NCBI GenBank assembly: GCA_911728455.2
Contig: OU452231.1
Coordinates: 4,620,236-4,684,235 of the forward strand
Length of the DNA stretch: 64,000 nucleotides
Reading direction: 5' to 3'
DNA from: Marthasterias glacialis
Lineage: Eukaryota > Echinodermata > Asteroidea > Forcipulatida > Asteriidae
In this document: in pieces, positions 1 to 12,500 of the stretch
Position numbering within the stretch: position 1 is the stretch's first letter
Layout of the letters: every line of letters starts with the position of its first letter
Notes under the pieces: generated by a model
Databases searched by the model: none
What the model was told of the DNA's origin: nothing
Seen by the model: only the letters and a program-made list of their open reading frames with translations
Position numbers and translations under genes: made by a program

Positions 1-2183
1 CTGCCAGAAAGTACATTTTTAATCAATATTCGCTAGCGGCCAGGAGTATTCTCAAATTGACTCACCCTTTGTGCCAACACAGATAAAGAAGCAAATATCA
101 TCACAATGAAAAATTGATACCATAGTTCCTTAGCGAGACTCGGGAGGTTCTAGGGCTCGCTGTAGAAGCGGGATTGTAAGAATCATATCATTCGATACTC
201 AGAGCTGGGTCATGCCTGCGAAATAAAAGGCTGGTTCGTTTATTGCTGATAGTCAGCTAAATAAAACGTCATCAAATTATCCACCAAGGGAAAATCATTT
301 CAGTTCTGAACTAGAAAATCTTCTGCAAGCTGTCTGAATTTCAAGAATGTTTTGAATCTCCCTGTGAAATGCTGTCTGTTGTGCGCAATTTAAAATGAGT
401 ATATTGTCTAAATGGAATCATCAGTTAGAAGTGAACTTTTTTGATTTGTTGAGGTTAAACTATTTTAGAAATAAGATGTTGCTGGAATATGGGCGCCTTT
501 CATGTTTGCAGCTCTCACATAAGGTCAAACTCGTTTCCGTTTCAGGTTAAATTATTTCAAGGTACATACCTTACATGTACCGTCTTGAAGTCTTTTGACT
601 TAAGATTTGTGTTGATTAACAGAATTGTGTGTTTTTTAACAATAACACTTTAACAGTGTGATTAACTTAGCATAAATTTACGTAGACTAGACTACATCAT
701 CAATGTGTGTCATTTCCAAGGGAAGGTCCTGAGCAATGTTCATGCAAATTTTTATTCAAAAAGATTTTTTTTTTGGTGAAGAAAATTTAGCAAAAAATTG
801 TGATTGTTTCTGTCATTCATTAACTAAGTGTATGAAAGTTATATCCATCGTAGGTATGGAAAATACACATCTTTGCAGTGATTCTAGCAACAAATTTACA
901 GCTACATCATGTATGCACCAATTTTAAAAAGAAGAAGCCATTTTGTTGCTGACGACCTTATACATACTGGGATTAAAACAATGATCTTTGAGTGCTTGGT
1001 AGAAGGACATGTGTTGCAGAATAACGTACGGGCTTTACATGTCCTTTTGCAGGGCTCCTGACGATTTGTTTGAAACCAATCTTGTTGGATTAGGCACACA
1101 TTATTGCCTATACTATGTACACATGTACATGTACATGCATAGGAGAACGTTATTAACAGATTATGTACATGTAGTTGGACGATTAGTTAACGTTTTGAAT
1201 TTGTGTCTGAGAACACCAAAGAGCAAGCCAGCTTTTTGAACTATTTATTCAGTACTGAGTTTATACTTCAAAAGGCTAATTTGTCCTTGTCATGCCTGTT
1301 TGCTGTGACTTTAACATGATGTGTAACCCAAACTCCAGCCATAAACTCCCTCTAGGGCCACACCCTTTCCCCCTCAATCCAGGCTGAGCTACCACTGCCC
1401 ACGTTTCTCTAACTAACCAATTCATTTTCATAGTGGTACATCCCCACTGCACACATCGTTAACCTCTTAACTCAATGGGTCATCACAGCCACTTGCTCTT
1501 TGCTTCCAAGATGCATCAGGATCTGTATGGAGCTCAGATCAACCAGGGCATCCAAGACGCCTCCAAGGAACCCAGGAAACATAGAAGTATAATTATTTAT
1601 AGCCACTTGTGATTGTGACTCAGTATATGGGGGCAAGGAAGCATGTCTGATGGGTTGATGGCCTTGAACGCTCACTGGAATAAAAGCCAATCAGCCCCTT
1701 AATTCTTCTCAACGTTGTTTGCTTACTGATGCTAGCCAAGGATTTTTAGGTGAATTGATGTCTTGGTTTTACATTTTGTGGCTTAGTTTTTTTTTTTAAA
1801 TGTTGTATCTCTTTGGGTGTCTGATGTTGCCTGTGGTTGCCATGGCTTTTTACACAGTCTGAGGATCTGGTCTCGTCTGTAAATTAGCCATTGTGTTGTG
1901 GCCTTCCGGTCTTGATCACTGGGGCTTGATTCCTGCTGGTTTTCATTGGTCTTTTGACATATTTCAAGGATTAGATGTTGACACTAATTAGTGATCGTGG
2001 TTGATTTCAGCAGGGATAGAGCATGGTTTCAATGGAATCAATGCTACATGGTTCTCATTATTTATGATGTCGGTTCTTTTTGTCCCGTCAAGGATTTTGG
2101 GTTGAACGATAATGAGAGAAATCTTGGTGGATTAATTGACGAGGGGAAGTCATGTTGGTTTCAATTTAGAATCTCGACTAAAC
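1..2183. other. gene-poor stretch with one exon-like segment
   Basis: No recognisable gene. The best candidate is about 1434-1570 plus strand: two CTAAC branch-like words and TTTTCATAG precede an open run starting MGHHSHLLFASKMHQDLYGA. The same segment could be non-coding; I do not recognise the peptide. Confidence 0.2.
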
Positions 2184-2418
2184 CGAGCAGCTCGTTCGTG
2201 GTCGTTTGCACCACCGCAGCTATGGCCGCCGCACGCGCGCGTCGGCGCACACGCACTGTGAAATTCTCCATGCTGATTGGATATGCGCAGTTGACGCACT
2301 ATTGTCGCGTGCGCTTGCTGCAACCATACATGTAGCTGCGGTGGTGTAAACCACCATGCCAGTGAGCTGCAACCATAGCTGCGATGGTGTAAACCACCAT
2401 GTCAGTGAGCTGCTCAGA
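2184..2418. mobile_element. foldback MITE, family H, copy 1
   Basis: Long inverted repeats built on CACCACCGCAGCTATGGCC and GGCCGCCGCACGCGCG, with GAGCAGC / GCTGCTC near the ends. The right arm is partly duplicated: two GTGTAAACCACCATG words follow each other. Copy 2 is at 34075. Confidence 0.8.
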
Positions 2419-2619
2419 TTCGATTTGATGCACACATTCAACGTTAGGCCATTACATGGCGGTGTAGCAACAAAAGACCTTATGCGTATGACGTTACCGT
2501 GAGCATTTAGTACACGAAAGGGGCGCCCTAGCCCTGAGGTAAAATCAGCTACAACGCGCGTTCGATGCTGTGTTTGACCTCAATGATGGCGGCAAATGAA
2601 TAATGTCTATCGTCAGGTT

Positions 2620-2790
2620 TCCTTTCAGGCCTGGAATTCCACGGAGGCCATGGCCTCTGTTGCCCTGGTCTTAGCCTTGGTGCCCCTTCAAAGGCTTCCC
2701 ATAGAATTTAAGGTTTCCCAATAGAAGTGCCCTTTGCAAAATGAAAATTAATGGCCTTGCCCTCTCATAGATAACAATTCCAGGCGTGTC
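2620..2790 (-). repeat. dispersed GGCC-rich repeat, copy 1
   Basis: Contains GGAGGCCATGGCCTCTG, GCCTTGGTGCCCCTTCAA and GGCCTTGCCCTC. Related copies lie near 3050, 8780 (opposite orientation), 10385, 51975 and 54490. Confidence 0.7.
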
Positions 2791-2841
2791 ATTTGTGTGT
2801 CCAATGATCCAAAACACGTCGTCTATTGAATCACGTATCGT

Positions 2842-3039
2842 GGGGCCAATTCCATAGAGCTGCTTAAGCACAAAGAACAGCTACATGTAAGCACAAAAAA
2901 ATATGCTTACCAGAATAAGGTTACCGGCCAAACTACCATGTCACATGTACAATTAATGACCGGTATCCTGCTCTTTCTGCTTAGCAGCAAATTTTTAAGC
3001 AATATTTTCTGCTTAAGCAGGTCTATGAAATTAGGCCCC
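2842..3039. mobile_element. foldback MITE, family G, copy 1
   Basis: Arms GGGGCCAATTCCATAGAGC / CTATGAAATTAGGCCCC with core ATGCTTACCAGAATAAGG. 198 bp. The main cluster of this family is at 9499-11204. Confidence 0.85.
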
Positions 3040-3049
3040 GGCCTGGAGC

Positions 3050-3215
3050 TTTGTTCTTGTAAGGGCAAGGGAATTTTTGCCCCTAAGTAAAGGGCACCTC
3101 TTTGCGGGAAATACATATTTACATTGGAACATTTCAAGGGGCATCAGGGCAATGACTAGGGGCAATGGGGCAACTGCCTTTGTCGCCTCCATGAAGTGTT
3201 GGTCCTGTGTAATAC
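3050..3215. repeat. dispersed GGCC-rich repeat, diverged copy
   Basis: GGGCAAGG, AAGGGCACC, GGAACATTTCAAGGGGCA and TGCCTTTGTCGCCTCC words link it to the segment at 54490-54690 inside the PUS1 gene. Confidence 0.6.
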
Positions 3216-3219
3216 ACTT

Positions 3220-6200
3220 TGGCCCCAAACTTACTCTCGCAATATCAGGCAATGTTTCTTCAAGACGACCACTTGTCCATGCTTTTACTCTTTCTCACAA
3301 GCAGAGAGTTTGGGAGACGTAAAAGCATCTTGGCTCGTACGCGATTTAAATTAGCGCTCCTCAGTTTCGAATGTGTTCCTTGCTTTTTCAGTTTGTGTTT
3401 TTTCCCCTTCGTTTTTTTCACATGTAGACAGTGTGAGAATCTTCAGATTATGCACACATTGTAATGCCAGTTTTGTTTTACATAGCCCCGTGAGTTGTAT
3501 GGATATTACAACCGTATAGAATCAAGAAGAGAAGACTTAGGGTATCGGACAGCGAAAGTGGGTGAAGCTCTGTATGTTTGAGCAATCGTATTGTTAAAAA
3601 AAAAATGAACCAGAGTGTCTGTCCAGACCCAATGGAACTTGGCAAACATCTGCCAACTGACTCCAAAATGATAACCAGCAAGTGTTCAAACACCCCAGCA
3701 CTTCCTTTTAATGTATTGTTGAGTCTGGTGGTCAGGAACCCACTGCAGTTGTTGCACCAGCTCAGAGAGCCGGTCAGGAACTCAGCTATGTACGCAGTCA
3801 ATGGCTTGCTAAAAGTAAAACCCAGTGGGCGAGATCATGCATTCTTGAAAAACCGTGACCCATTTTTAAGGCCACGCAGGAAAAAAAATCTCCACTTTGT
3901 GGTCAGAGTTCGGCATACACTGTAGGAATGTTTCTGTACTTACTTGAAAGTATCTTCGTGTTTGTAGTGCTGTGCATACTATTTTGTATAAAACTGTTTT
4001 TAAGTCAAACAATTTCTTATCCAGTCAAATCAACATGTCTAAAATTTCAGTAAAAAAAAAACCCACTCTTCTAACATGGGTGTACATGTCCTCTTGTTAA
4101 CCAAGAAGGTACAGTACTTTAGACAACACAAATTTGTTCTTTTTTATAAAATGTAATGAAAAAACAAAAATGCCAGCTCAAGAAATGATACCCTGTATGA
4201 GACCAGAAACAGTGGATTATTTTCATATGGCCTAGTTTCTTGCCCACCAGTGTTCGGATGAACAGAGGCTGGGTCCAGACCCTCCTGTGAATAGCTTCAC
4301 CATTGACAACGCTAACTCAAGCATGACAGATTTACCAGTATACATGTATGACATTGAAGATAACTCTGTAATAATATGCCAATCGCAATATAATCATTTT
4401 AGAGTTTGAAATATTTTAAAGCGATCACACCGGGAGTGTGTCAAACAAATGTGGTGTCACTGAACCGGCGGAGTCGTAATGGTTTCAATTTGAGTACATT
4501 TCAATCTACTTCAATTTTATAAATTTGACATATATTTGGCAGCACAAAGGAAATAATAAAAAAACAATTTAAATAAGTTTTCCGATAAAATGGTAGAGAT
4601 TCTGAAAGATGTTTGTTCCATTAGTGTTCTACATGTACTTAAAAAGTCTAATACATTGACTGCAGCAGCAGATGTTACTTACATTTTACTAAGCTGTCAT
4701 GTAAGTTTAAGAAAAGATCAAACAAAATGTAAGCACTTTTCTAAGAAGGTTTAATTTTTGGACAGCTTTTCTGAAATTGATTTTTGATGAAGATTCTCTG
4801 CAAGGTTTTGAGATACATCATGTTGTTTATACTGTGGCCAAGCCAAATGTATGTACATGTATTTGATCACTTCAATCATTCATTTATTTTTTGTTCTTTC
4901 CCCATTCATTTTGATGTTTTTTTGCTTGATTGTTTTCATTATTTCCCCTCGTGTCCTTGCATGTGTTTTGGTTTGTAGGGCCTTCACTTGCTCCATAGCC
5001 GAGCAGAGAGAGTGAGTACGCCACGCCCAACGGTATTCAGCCACGCCCACAAACACAGACACGCCCTCAAACACGCCCGTCCAGGCGTAGGCTGCACATT
5101 GCATCCACTGTTACACGCACTCTGTTCCACCTCAGGTACAGAACCATTTATTTGATTAATTTTGACATCATTTCATTGTTTTTAGTTGATTTAGTAAACC
5201 TGTACTTTTTATGCTGTTATTTGTGTTCAGGTCTGACCTTTGACCTGACTTGTGTAGAAGTTGTGTTGAATTTGTTGTGTGTCGTAAGAAACAAAAGGTG
5301 AAGACTTGATGACATTTACAGAGTATTCAAATACGAGCGTAGGTTCAACTTCAAAACTACATGCACCTGGCTGTTCACTTCATGTATTTTCTCTGATTCT
5401 GAGACAGAATGTATTTTCTGAGTTGACATTCTTTGATTCTTATCAATCAACTTCTCATAAAATCCCAATTTCCTTAAATCCCCTGAAACCCCTTCCTCTA
5501 GTTTTACCCCATCTTGACTGATAAAGTACTGGACTACTAAACCACAACACTTAGCAGTAAGCCTTGTTTACCAATTTTACCAATTTTAAAAGGTTTTGGA
5601 TGTCAGCTAAAGAGTTCAGATGAATGCTGGAAAGTCCAGCGTTAAAATAACGGCGGGTATTGAAGCTGATTTATATCTTCGTTGATTCACATCCGTCATC
5701 TTGATCTCTACCTCAAATCAATTATTTCATAAAAGTCATCAAGTGGTCTTACATGTAAGACATTAATGTTGAGATGAAAAAGAAAGAAAGACAGAGATGA
5801 GATAGGAGCAAGAAATTAATGAAGGAAGTATGGAGGAATACTGAGCTTAAGATGTAAAACTACGCTGTGTATAATGAGAAACACTTGATTTGGAATGGGA
5901 AGATCTTCTATTACAGTCTGCTTAAATCCCACCTAGAAATGGGATGCAAAAAAAAAAAAAAAAAAACGCTGTAGAAATGTCAGAGTTTGATATTCAAAGT
6001 TTGGAGGATGGATCGTTGTTGATTATGCTAAACACATGATTGGTTGATTCGATGCGGGTTCTATTTTATCGAAAACACCCACATTTACTGACAAGCAGTC
6101 CTTGGGGATGCACCCTAAATTCAACAGCCAAAATGCTTAGGAACGATGGGATCCAGGTGAATCATCGGTAGACGCATCGGACAGTTCACCCTATCTGTTT

Positions 6201-7984
6201 ATTCGGATGTTACCATCAATAAAGATGCCCAGTATCATGTTTGACGGTGACCACCCTCCCCATCTGCAGTCAGCCGGTGCATCGTGTTATTTCTCCCCAG
6301 GTCATCTTTGCTTCTCTCTCCCATCTCCTTTTACAAAGAAATAAAATTAGCGATGCGCAACAAGATCTAGCTTGGTGCTCTCCTATGACAGCACCTAGGC
6401 CAGTGATGGCCGCCGCATTATCTTTGCTCCGGGGCTCTCATATAAAGTTCATAATTTATGGCTCACATATTGAAAACAGAATTGCTACAGTACCTATTTT
6501 TTCCCCTCACAAATTGCTTCGTGGGAAATATCTGTTTTCAAATTTGGTTGCTAATTTTTTATTAAAGGGGGTTGGCGTAAATGAACTTATGCGGAAGATT
6601 TTAGTGTTATATGGGCGTGAAACTCTGGACATGACAAGGAGGTTCTTCAGGCACATTTTTACAACAATAATGCTGAAAGATATTTGATGACATTTGTTAT
6701 AAAATACCGAGGGACTCATTGTTGGCCGCAGGCACTGCAGAGCATTTGTATTAGTTGGTTGCTGTATTCCTATGTCTCCATAATACATTTTGTAACAAGT
6801 TGAGCTATTTGCCTGGAAACCAACCGCGTATTGTGTTCCATGTGATGTGTAAGCTTCATGCATTGTCATTTTGCATTTTGTAAGGCAGTGTATCCTTCTG
6901 ATGAGTTAGTGTTTTTTGTTTTTTTTTAAACAAATTTTTTGAAGTGAATTTAATATGTTTCTTGTACGTTGCCTTGTAGTTGAATAATCATACTTGTGGA
7001 CCCAGTAAATCAATCAATATACAATCGGCTGAGAATGCAACGTGTATTTTTGGAAATTGTTAAACCATTGGCAGATTTAAAGATGTTGTGTGGTAGTACC
7101 TAGGACCAGGCATGATATTCTTCCTATTCATAATCTGATTTCTGATATTTTTGCCCTCGGGGGGAAAAAAATCAGTAAAATTATTATTAAATAACCCAAA
7201 AAGCCTACCAAAACCTGTACCATATTTGCACAAGTTTATGTCAGTCCTGGTAGTCAGTAATACTGTCCTACTTTTTTCCAAGGGCCAGATATCATGTGTG
7301 TACCGGTAGTACACAAGCTGGAAAATATCCCACAGTTTAAGGTCATTCTGTGCACGTTTTCAGGAGCAATGAATTTGGTGTGGAAAGTCTGCTACCATTT
7401 CCCAATTTTTTCTTCAAAATTCTGCCGTTGAATTTCAAGCACAGATTTATTTATCAAAATGTGAACCTCTATTCCACCATTTTGAGAACGAAGATGATTG
7501 GTAGAATGCCAGACAAAAGCGAAAAATAAACATGAAATAATGCATACATAAATGCCCTGTGGTGTCGATATGCGGAAAACCAAGAAGATTCCTTTGTACA
7601 ATCGGACAATAAAAAGAGTGTAGTATGAGCATGAGTTATGCAGATGTATGTTTGGTACAGCTACCACATTATTACCATCAAATAGGCTGATATTAGAGTG
7701 ACCGGAGAACTAGTCACGGACCCAATTAATTTACACGTCAAGCAGTGTTTTGTGCCTGGAGACCAAGCTATTGAATCAGGCTTCTTTACGTACATGTATG
7801 CTGCACACCTAAATATCATTATTCCTGGTTCAGTGTAGTTTGGAATAACAACACTATTGTGCATTTTGCATTACGAACGCTATGCAGCAAAACCAGTTCC
7901 GTACAAAATCTTCTGACTTTTTTGTATTAACTATTTTTTTTCTGGTTTTACAGTCCCCACATAATTACAATTTCACCAGTCCGT
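3220..7984. other. 4.8 kb without a supported gene
   Basis: Short unrecognised frames only. Both strands are open over about 3578-3830 without matching anything I know. An ACGCCC-rich block is at 5020-5080, and an A run at about 5949-5966. The 148-codon frame at 6241-6687 has no recognisable motif and looks like chance. Confidence 0.5.
5021..5078 (-). promoter_or_regulatory. cluster of GGGCGTG (KLF/Sp-type) boxes
   Basis: On the minus strand GGGCGTG(G/T) appears four times in about 60 bases (plus-strand ACGCCC at 5023, 5043, 5061 and 5073). Such GC/CACCC boxes are bound by KLF/Sp zinc fingers. It is a local GC-rich island in AT-rich DNA; function is inferred only. Confidence 0.3.
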
Positions 7985-7988
7985 TTAA

Positions 7989-8343
7989 AGCCCCTGCTCA
8001 ACATTGGTAAGAAGCAAAAATATAAATCACAGATTTACATAAACCTGACATGGTATAAAGATAATGACGGTAGAAAACTTTCCTTGAAATATTTCTGCCT
8101 GAAGTGTTATCGTTTTCAAATAATAAATGAAGAAAGATCAAAAATTAGTTTTCGTCTCATTGAGACGAAAACTCTGCCTATAGGAATTCATAGAAAAAAA
8201 TGCTGAACGCATTTTACCGTTTTCTCGCAAATGAAACAATGAAATGAGCTGACATTTTCACAGGTCGATTTTATTACAAATATCTTGATTTGTGCAAAGA
8301 AACGAAGTATTTACAGTCAGTTTACCAATGTTGAGCTGGGGCT
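7989..8343 (+). mobile_element. TTAA-flanked MITE, family A, copy 1
   Basis: Bounded by TTAA at 7985-7988 and 8344-8347. Inverted ends AGCCCCTGCTCAACATTGG and CCAATGTTGAGCTGGGGCT. An internal palindrome reads TTTTCGTCTCA / TGAGACGAAAA. No coding capacity. Confidence 0.9.
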
Positions 8344-8779
8344 TTAACATAATTTTTTGTATACATGTACATCCCTTCAGTTCAAAAATCAGAAAAACAA
8401 TTTAAAGTTGAAGCTACACGTACGTGTTTTACCGTGGCTGTTTTATATGACCATCATATCTTAACAATGGGGGAAAAGGGCGACGTGGGTTGGGAATTGT
8501 TACTGGGGGGATGCAACTTTCTCAATCTACATTGTACATGTACCAAGATGTCTTATTTTCCCATGAACATTTGTTCGAAGGGTGCTTTCCCCGAATACAA
8601 GGCCAAACCAAATTAAAAGACAAATATACATGCAGGTTGCAAGGAAGCAACACATTTTACTAAACTGTTTGCAGTTGTCATTTTTGGACCCCTTTTCTTT
8701 TGAAACCGGAGAAACTATCTGGAAATAAGTTCTGTTCCATGCTGGAAGCTAGGTTTGGATAGACCTGTACATCAGGACT

Positions 8780-8985
8780 GAAATTTCATCTTTGAGAGGG
8801 CAAGGACATTTTCATTTTGCAAGTGGCATTTCCATTGAAAAATCTTGAAAGGGCACCATGGTAAAGACCAAGGCGCAAGAGACCATGGTCTCGGTGGCCT
8901 CCGTCTGTATTTCCAGGCCCGAATTTCAAGGCCAAGGCCAGGGCAGCAGAGGTCTTGGTCTCTGTGGCCTCCCTATAAATCCAGG
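8780..8985 (+). repeat. dispersed GGCC-rich repeat, plus orientation
   Basis: Reads GAGAGGGCAAGGACATTTTC then AAAGGGCACCATGG and GGTCTCGGTGGCCTCC; the reverse complement of the copies at 2620 and 10385. Confidence 0.65.
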
Positions 8986-9184
8986 CATGTTACACTAAAT
9001 AGAGGTAGGAGTACAGTACAGGTATGATATTGGTGATGTAAAACTTACCCCTGCAACTTTGCCAATACCTGTCTACTTGGTACTCTAAATAGATGTTAAA
9101 TTTTGTATCGGGGATAAGAATATTATTTGTGTGATTTTGCCCATATACACCGCTGTGTGTTAAGTACTGTATACTCAGTAATTC

Positions 9185-9325
9185 CCCAAGTCCTGTGGAA
9201 AAAAAAAGTCACAGGCATATTCCTCGGGTGGAATTCGAACCCACGACCCCCACCATTCTAGAGCAGATATCCTCCCAACTCTTGTTGGTGTGGGACATAA
9301 TTGCAAGTGTAGAGTGGAGAGTTTT
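9185..9325 (-). mobile_element. tRNA-derived SINE fragment
   Basis: The minus strand carries a tRNA-like box B, GGGTTCGAATTCCACCC, preceded by CTGCTCTAGAATGGTGG, as in SINE heads. Followed by a short A/T run. No folding tRNA gene is evident. Confidence 0.6.
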
Positions 9326-9498
9326 GGAATGCGATCAATGACTTTCCATTGCAGTACTCAGTCAGGTAACTAGGCTTATTTTGTCTGTTTGAAACGCAAA
9401 CTTCGTTTTCAAAATGTCAACTCTTCTGGTTAATAAAAATGAATCGAGTTTTGTTCTCGATGTCAGAAATGAAAAAGTTTTTGTTAGCGAACACCATG

Positions 9499-9688
9499 GC
9501 CCAATTTCATAGAGCTGCTTAAGCGCAAAAGGTAGCTCAGCACAAAGTAATTTTGCTTCCCAGAATATGGTTACCAGCCAACATGCCAGTCCACGTGAAC
9601 CATCTATGACTGGTTTCCTACTAAATTTTGCTTAGCAGGCAATTCTTAAGCACAATTTTCCACTTCAGCAACTCTATGAAATTGGGCC
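9499..9688. mobile_element. foldback MITE, family G, copy 2
   Basis: GGCCCAATTTCATAGAGCTG at the left and CTCTATGAAATTGGGCC at the right, with core GGTTACCAGCCAA. It shares its right end with the next copy. Confidence 0.88.
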
Positions 9689-9867
9689 AAGTTTCATAGA
9701 GCTGCTTAAAAAAGTAGCTAAGCACAACCAAATTATGCTTACCAGAATAAAGTTATCAGCCAAAATACCATCTCAGATGTACCACATGTAACTGGTATCC
9801 TGCTTATTTTTTTACTTGGCAGAAAAATGTTGAGCAACATTTTCTGCTTAAAAGCAGCTGGGGCCCC
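9686..9867. mobile_element. foldback MITE, family G, copy 3
   Basis: Directly abuts copy 2: GTTTCATAGAGCTGCTTAA to TTTCTGCTTAAAAGCAGC. The right tip is altered to CTGGGGCCCCC. Confidence 0.85.
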
Positions 9868-10384
9868 CAGACTGTTAGCCACAGAGTCCGACTTTCAAGT
9901 CAGCCATGAATGAGTTGAAGATCCTCGTGATTGGTTTGTTTTTACTAGCCAGGCATGCCATCATGAACAACTGTGCTCTCCATGCCACATAAAGGCCAGC
10001 CAAAATAAGACAACTATAACCTGTAGTCTGTACACCCTAGAGATTTTGGAATTCCATCAAATCATTCCAAATTGCCCCACCCGAATGGTAGGGGAAATGC
10101 GATCAGTTGCAGAATATAATGTGTGTGTTTAGTATACGGGGCAGCTTGTAGCATTGGGAATATCGGTGAAATTTGAATTGATGGGGGTTAAATAAACTCG
10201 ATATTATTTCAGAGTTTTAACTGTAATGTAATTGTGTGTGTGTGTGTGTAGTGTAGTATTTCTATAGTTATTCAATTATCATACATTGTACCCTTCATGT
10301 ACATGTACATACATGTACATGTACATTTCCCCTGCTATTACTAATGTACAGTTCACAACTCTACAAATGGACACGACCAAGCCT
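9868..10384. other. short unique stretch with TG and ACATGT microsatellites
   Basis: No gene. (TG)n near 10235-10250 and an ACATGTACATGTAC run near 10298-10326, a word common throughout this window. Confidence 0.6.
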
Positions 10385-10545
10385 GGCAATACCTGGAGAG
10401 ATCGTGGAGGCCATGGCCTCTGCTGCCCTGGTGGTCTTGGCCTTGGTGCCCCTTCAAAAAAACACCATGGAATACAAGATTTACTGAGGGAGGTGCCCTT
10501 TGCACCATGAAAAATGGCCTTGCCCTCCAGGGCCAAATTTCACAA
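10385..10545 (-). repeat. dispersed GGCC-rich repeat, copy 3
   Basis: GGAGGCCATGGCCTCTGC, GGTCTTGGCCTTGGTGCCCC and GGCCTTGCCCTCCAGGGCC; closest to the copy at 2620. It leads straight into family G copy 4, the same pairing as at 2620-3039. Confidence 0.7.
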
Positions 10546-10550
10546 AGACT

Positions 10551-10743
10551 GGGCCTAATTTCATAGAGCCTCTTAAGCACAAAAAGCAGCTAAGCACAAC
10601 AATATTATGCTTACTAGAATAAGGTTACCAGCCAAAATAGCATGTCACATGTACAAAATGTGACTGGTATCCTGCTCATTTTAGCTTAGCAAAACAAATT
10701 TGAGCAATATTTTCTGCTTAAGCAGCTCTATGAAATTGGACCC
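10551..10743. mobile_element. foldback MITE, family G, copy 4
   Basis: GGGCCTAATTTCATAGAGCC ... GCAGCTCTATGAAATTGGA with core GCTTACTAGAATAAGGTTAC. Confidence 0.88.
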
Positions 10744-10744
10744 T

Positions 10745-10867
10745 GTAAGCACAAAAACATGCTAAGCACAGAAAAATATAGCTTTAGCAGAACCAATTCA
10801 CCAGCCAAAATTTATAAAGTTTACATTGTTGCGACTGGTGCCCCACTCAGATTTATGAAGTTGGACT
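10745..10867. mobile_element. foldback MITE, family G, partial copy 5
   Basis: Lacks the left arm tip. Keeps CACCAGCCAAAAT, GCGACTGGTGCC and TTATGAAGTTGGACTC. Confidence 0.65.
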
Positions 10868-10874
10868 CTGACCA

Positions 10875-11010
10875 GGGCCCAATTTCATAGAGCTGCTCAG
10901 TCACAAAAAGTAGCTGAGCAAAAAACACTTTTGGCTACCAGAAAAATTGCCGTTAGCAGAACTTTTTTAAGCAATATTTTTTGCGTAGGCAGCTTTATGA
11001 AATTGGCCCC
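10875..11010. mobile_element. foldback MITE, family G, shortened copy 6
   Basis: GGGCCCAATTTCATAGAGC ... GCTTTATGAAATTGGCCCC; about 60 bases of the usual core are missing. Confidence 0.8.
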
Positions 11011-11020
11011 TGCAGAACCA

Positions 11021-11204
11021 GGGCCCCAATTTCACAGAACTGCACAAGCACAAAACAAAATACATGCTTACCAGAATAAGGTTACCAGCCAAAATAACAT
11101 GTCACATGTTTGATTTGTGACTGGTATCCTGCTTATTTTTGCTTAGCAGAAAACTACTAAGCACATTTTTTTGCTTTTTGAAGCAGTGCCGTGAAATTTG
11201 GCCC
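11021..11204. mobile_element. foldback MITE, family G, copy 7
   Basis: GGGCCCCAATTTCACAGAAC ... GTGAAATTTGGCCC with core GCTTACCAGAATAAGGTTAC and GTGACTGGTATCCTGC. Confidence 0.87.
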
Positions 11205-12357
11205 AGTTCAGAGAACAATCACAAGAGGGCATCCTGTACACATTACATACGTACACAAGGTATGACGTATTGATGTATAACACTTAAGATTTTATTTAAT
11301 TATTATTATTATTATTATTTTTTTTTTTTGGGGGGGGGGGTGATATGGAATGAATTGATTGATTATTTTTTGACCTGTTCTTTTATTTTTGCTTCATTGT
11401 TTAAACCATATCATTGTTTCTTATAATGTACAAAGGTACATGAACATGACAAATGCAGTATTTTTATTAATATCATATGAGAGACTAGGGGAAAAAATGT
11501 ACATGTTGATTAAAAATACTTTCTCTTTTAAATGAATGACGACAAATTTGATTTCGGTTCACGTTAATTGACAAATACATTGTGTCTACATTATTTTACG
11601 CACAATGGTTTATTGCAGTACATGAACCCTAAACATGGTTGTTTCTTAATTTGGTGGAGAGATGAGCTGGAACAAATGAACAGTACGGGTTTCCGACTTC
11701 ATTATTGTAAAAGGGGAAAAACTGAAGTCAAATTGTCTATTATTTGCACATCATTTCCTTTGTAGTTGCACAAGCATTTGGTAGGAATAGTACTTGGTAG
11801 GCGTGGTTCTGTCTGGAAGAAACATCTTAACATGTAAAAAATTCACTGAAATGGTTCCTCATTCATTTTCTAGTGTTCAGGAAGACAAGCTTTGGTGCTA
11901 AGTTGGATCAGAAAATGGTATCATTGTTCAGACCAAGAGACTCCGTTGCGACTAAAGAGAATTCTTTATTATAACTCACAACAATCAAATCTTGTGTCAT
12001 TTATGTCTTTTATTTGTATACAAAATGCTAAATTTCCCCTTGCATTGCGTGACAAGAAAATGAAAATGAATTAGGACAGGATTTCCTCAACAGCGTTTGC
12101 GCCAGAAATCTTCCTCGTGACGGTCCATAGCACCAGTGAATATTCCTGTCTTTATTCCATGTGAGCTTATGATGTTCAAAGTGATCTTCAAGCAAACTGG
12201 ACTCCTTGATTCTGGTATGGGTTGATCGGTTTTTGATCCGTGGCAACAACAGTGTGGTTTTAATGCACGATCCACACAACACCCTGTATATTGCGCTGTT
12301 CTAGCTCTGTGTATTGCACTATTTGAAGTTGTGCGTCAAGTTAGCTTGAAGATAAAT
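11205..12357. other. gene-free stretch with simple repeats
   Basis: (ATT)n, a T run and a G run at 11300-11342. Otherwise short chance frames only. Confidence 0.6.
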
Positions 12358-12500
12358 TTGTTATCACGCGCGCTCGTGGAATCCAGAAAAGTATACGGTG
12401 TCTGCATCCCATATTCAACTCTGCCTTCGGCCTTGTTGGATGTGGGACCCAGAAGTGCTAATTTCTTTTCCCATGTACTCCACTCGCGCTATTGGTGTCC
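12358..12500. mobile_element. foldback element, family F, copy 1
   Basis: Starts TTGTTATCACGCGCGCTCG and ends CCACTCGCGCTATTGG, with GTGTCTGCATCCCATATTC inside. Related to 18085 and 33026. Confidence 0.55.

Noticed and set aside
6241-6687. 148-codon ORF as a novel gene
   Set aside because: No motif, splice context or codon bias evident; length is within chance for AT-rich DNA of this size.
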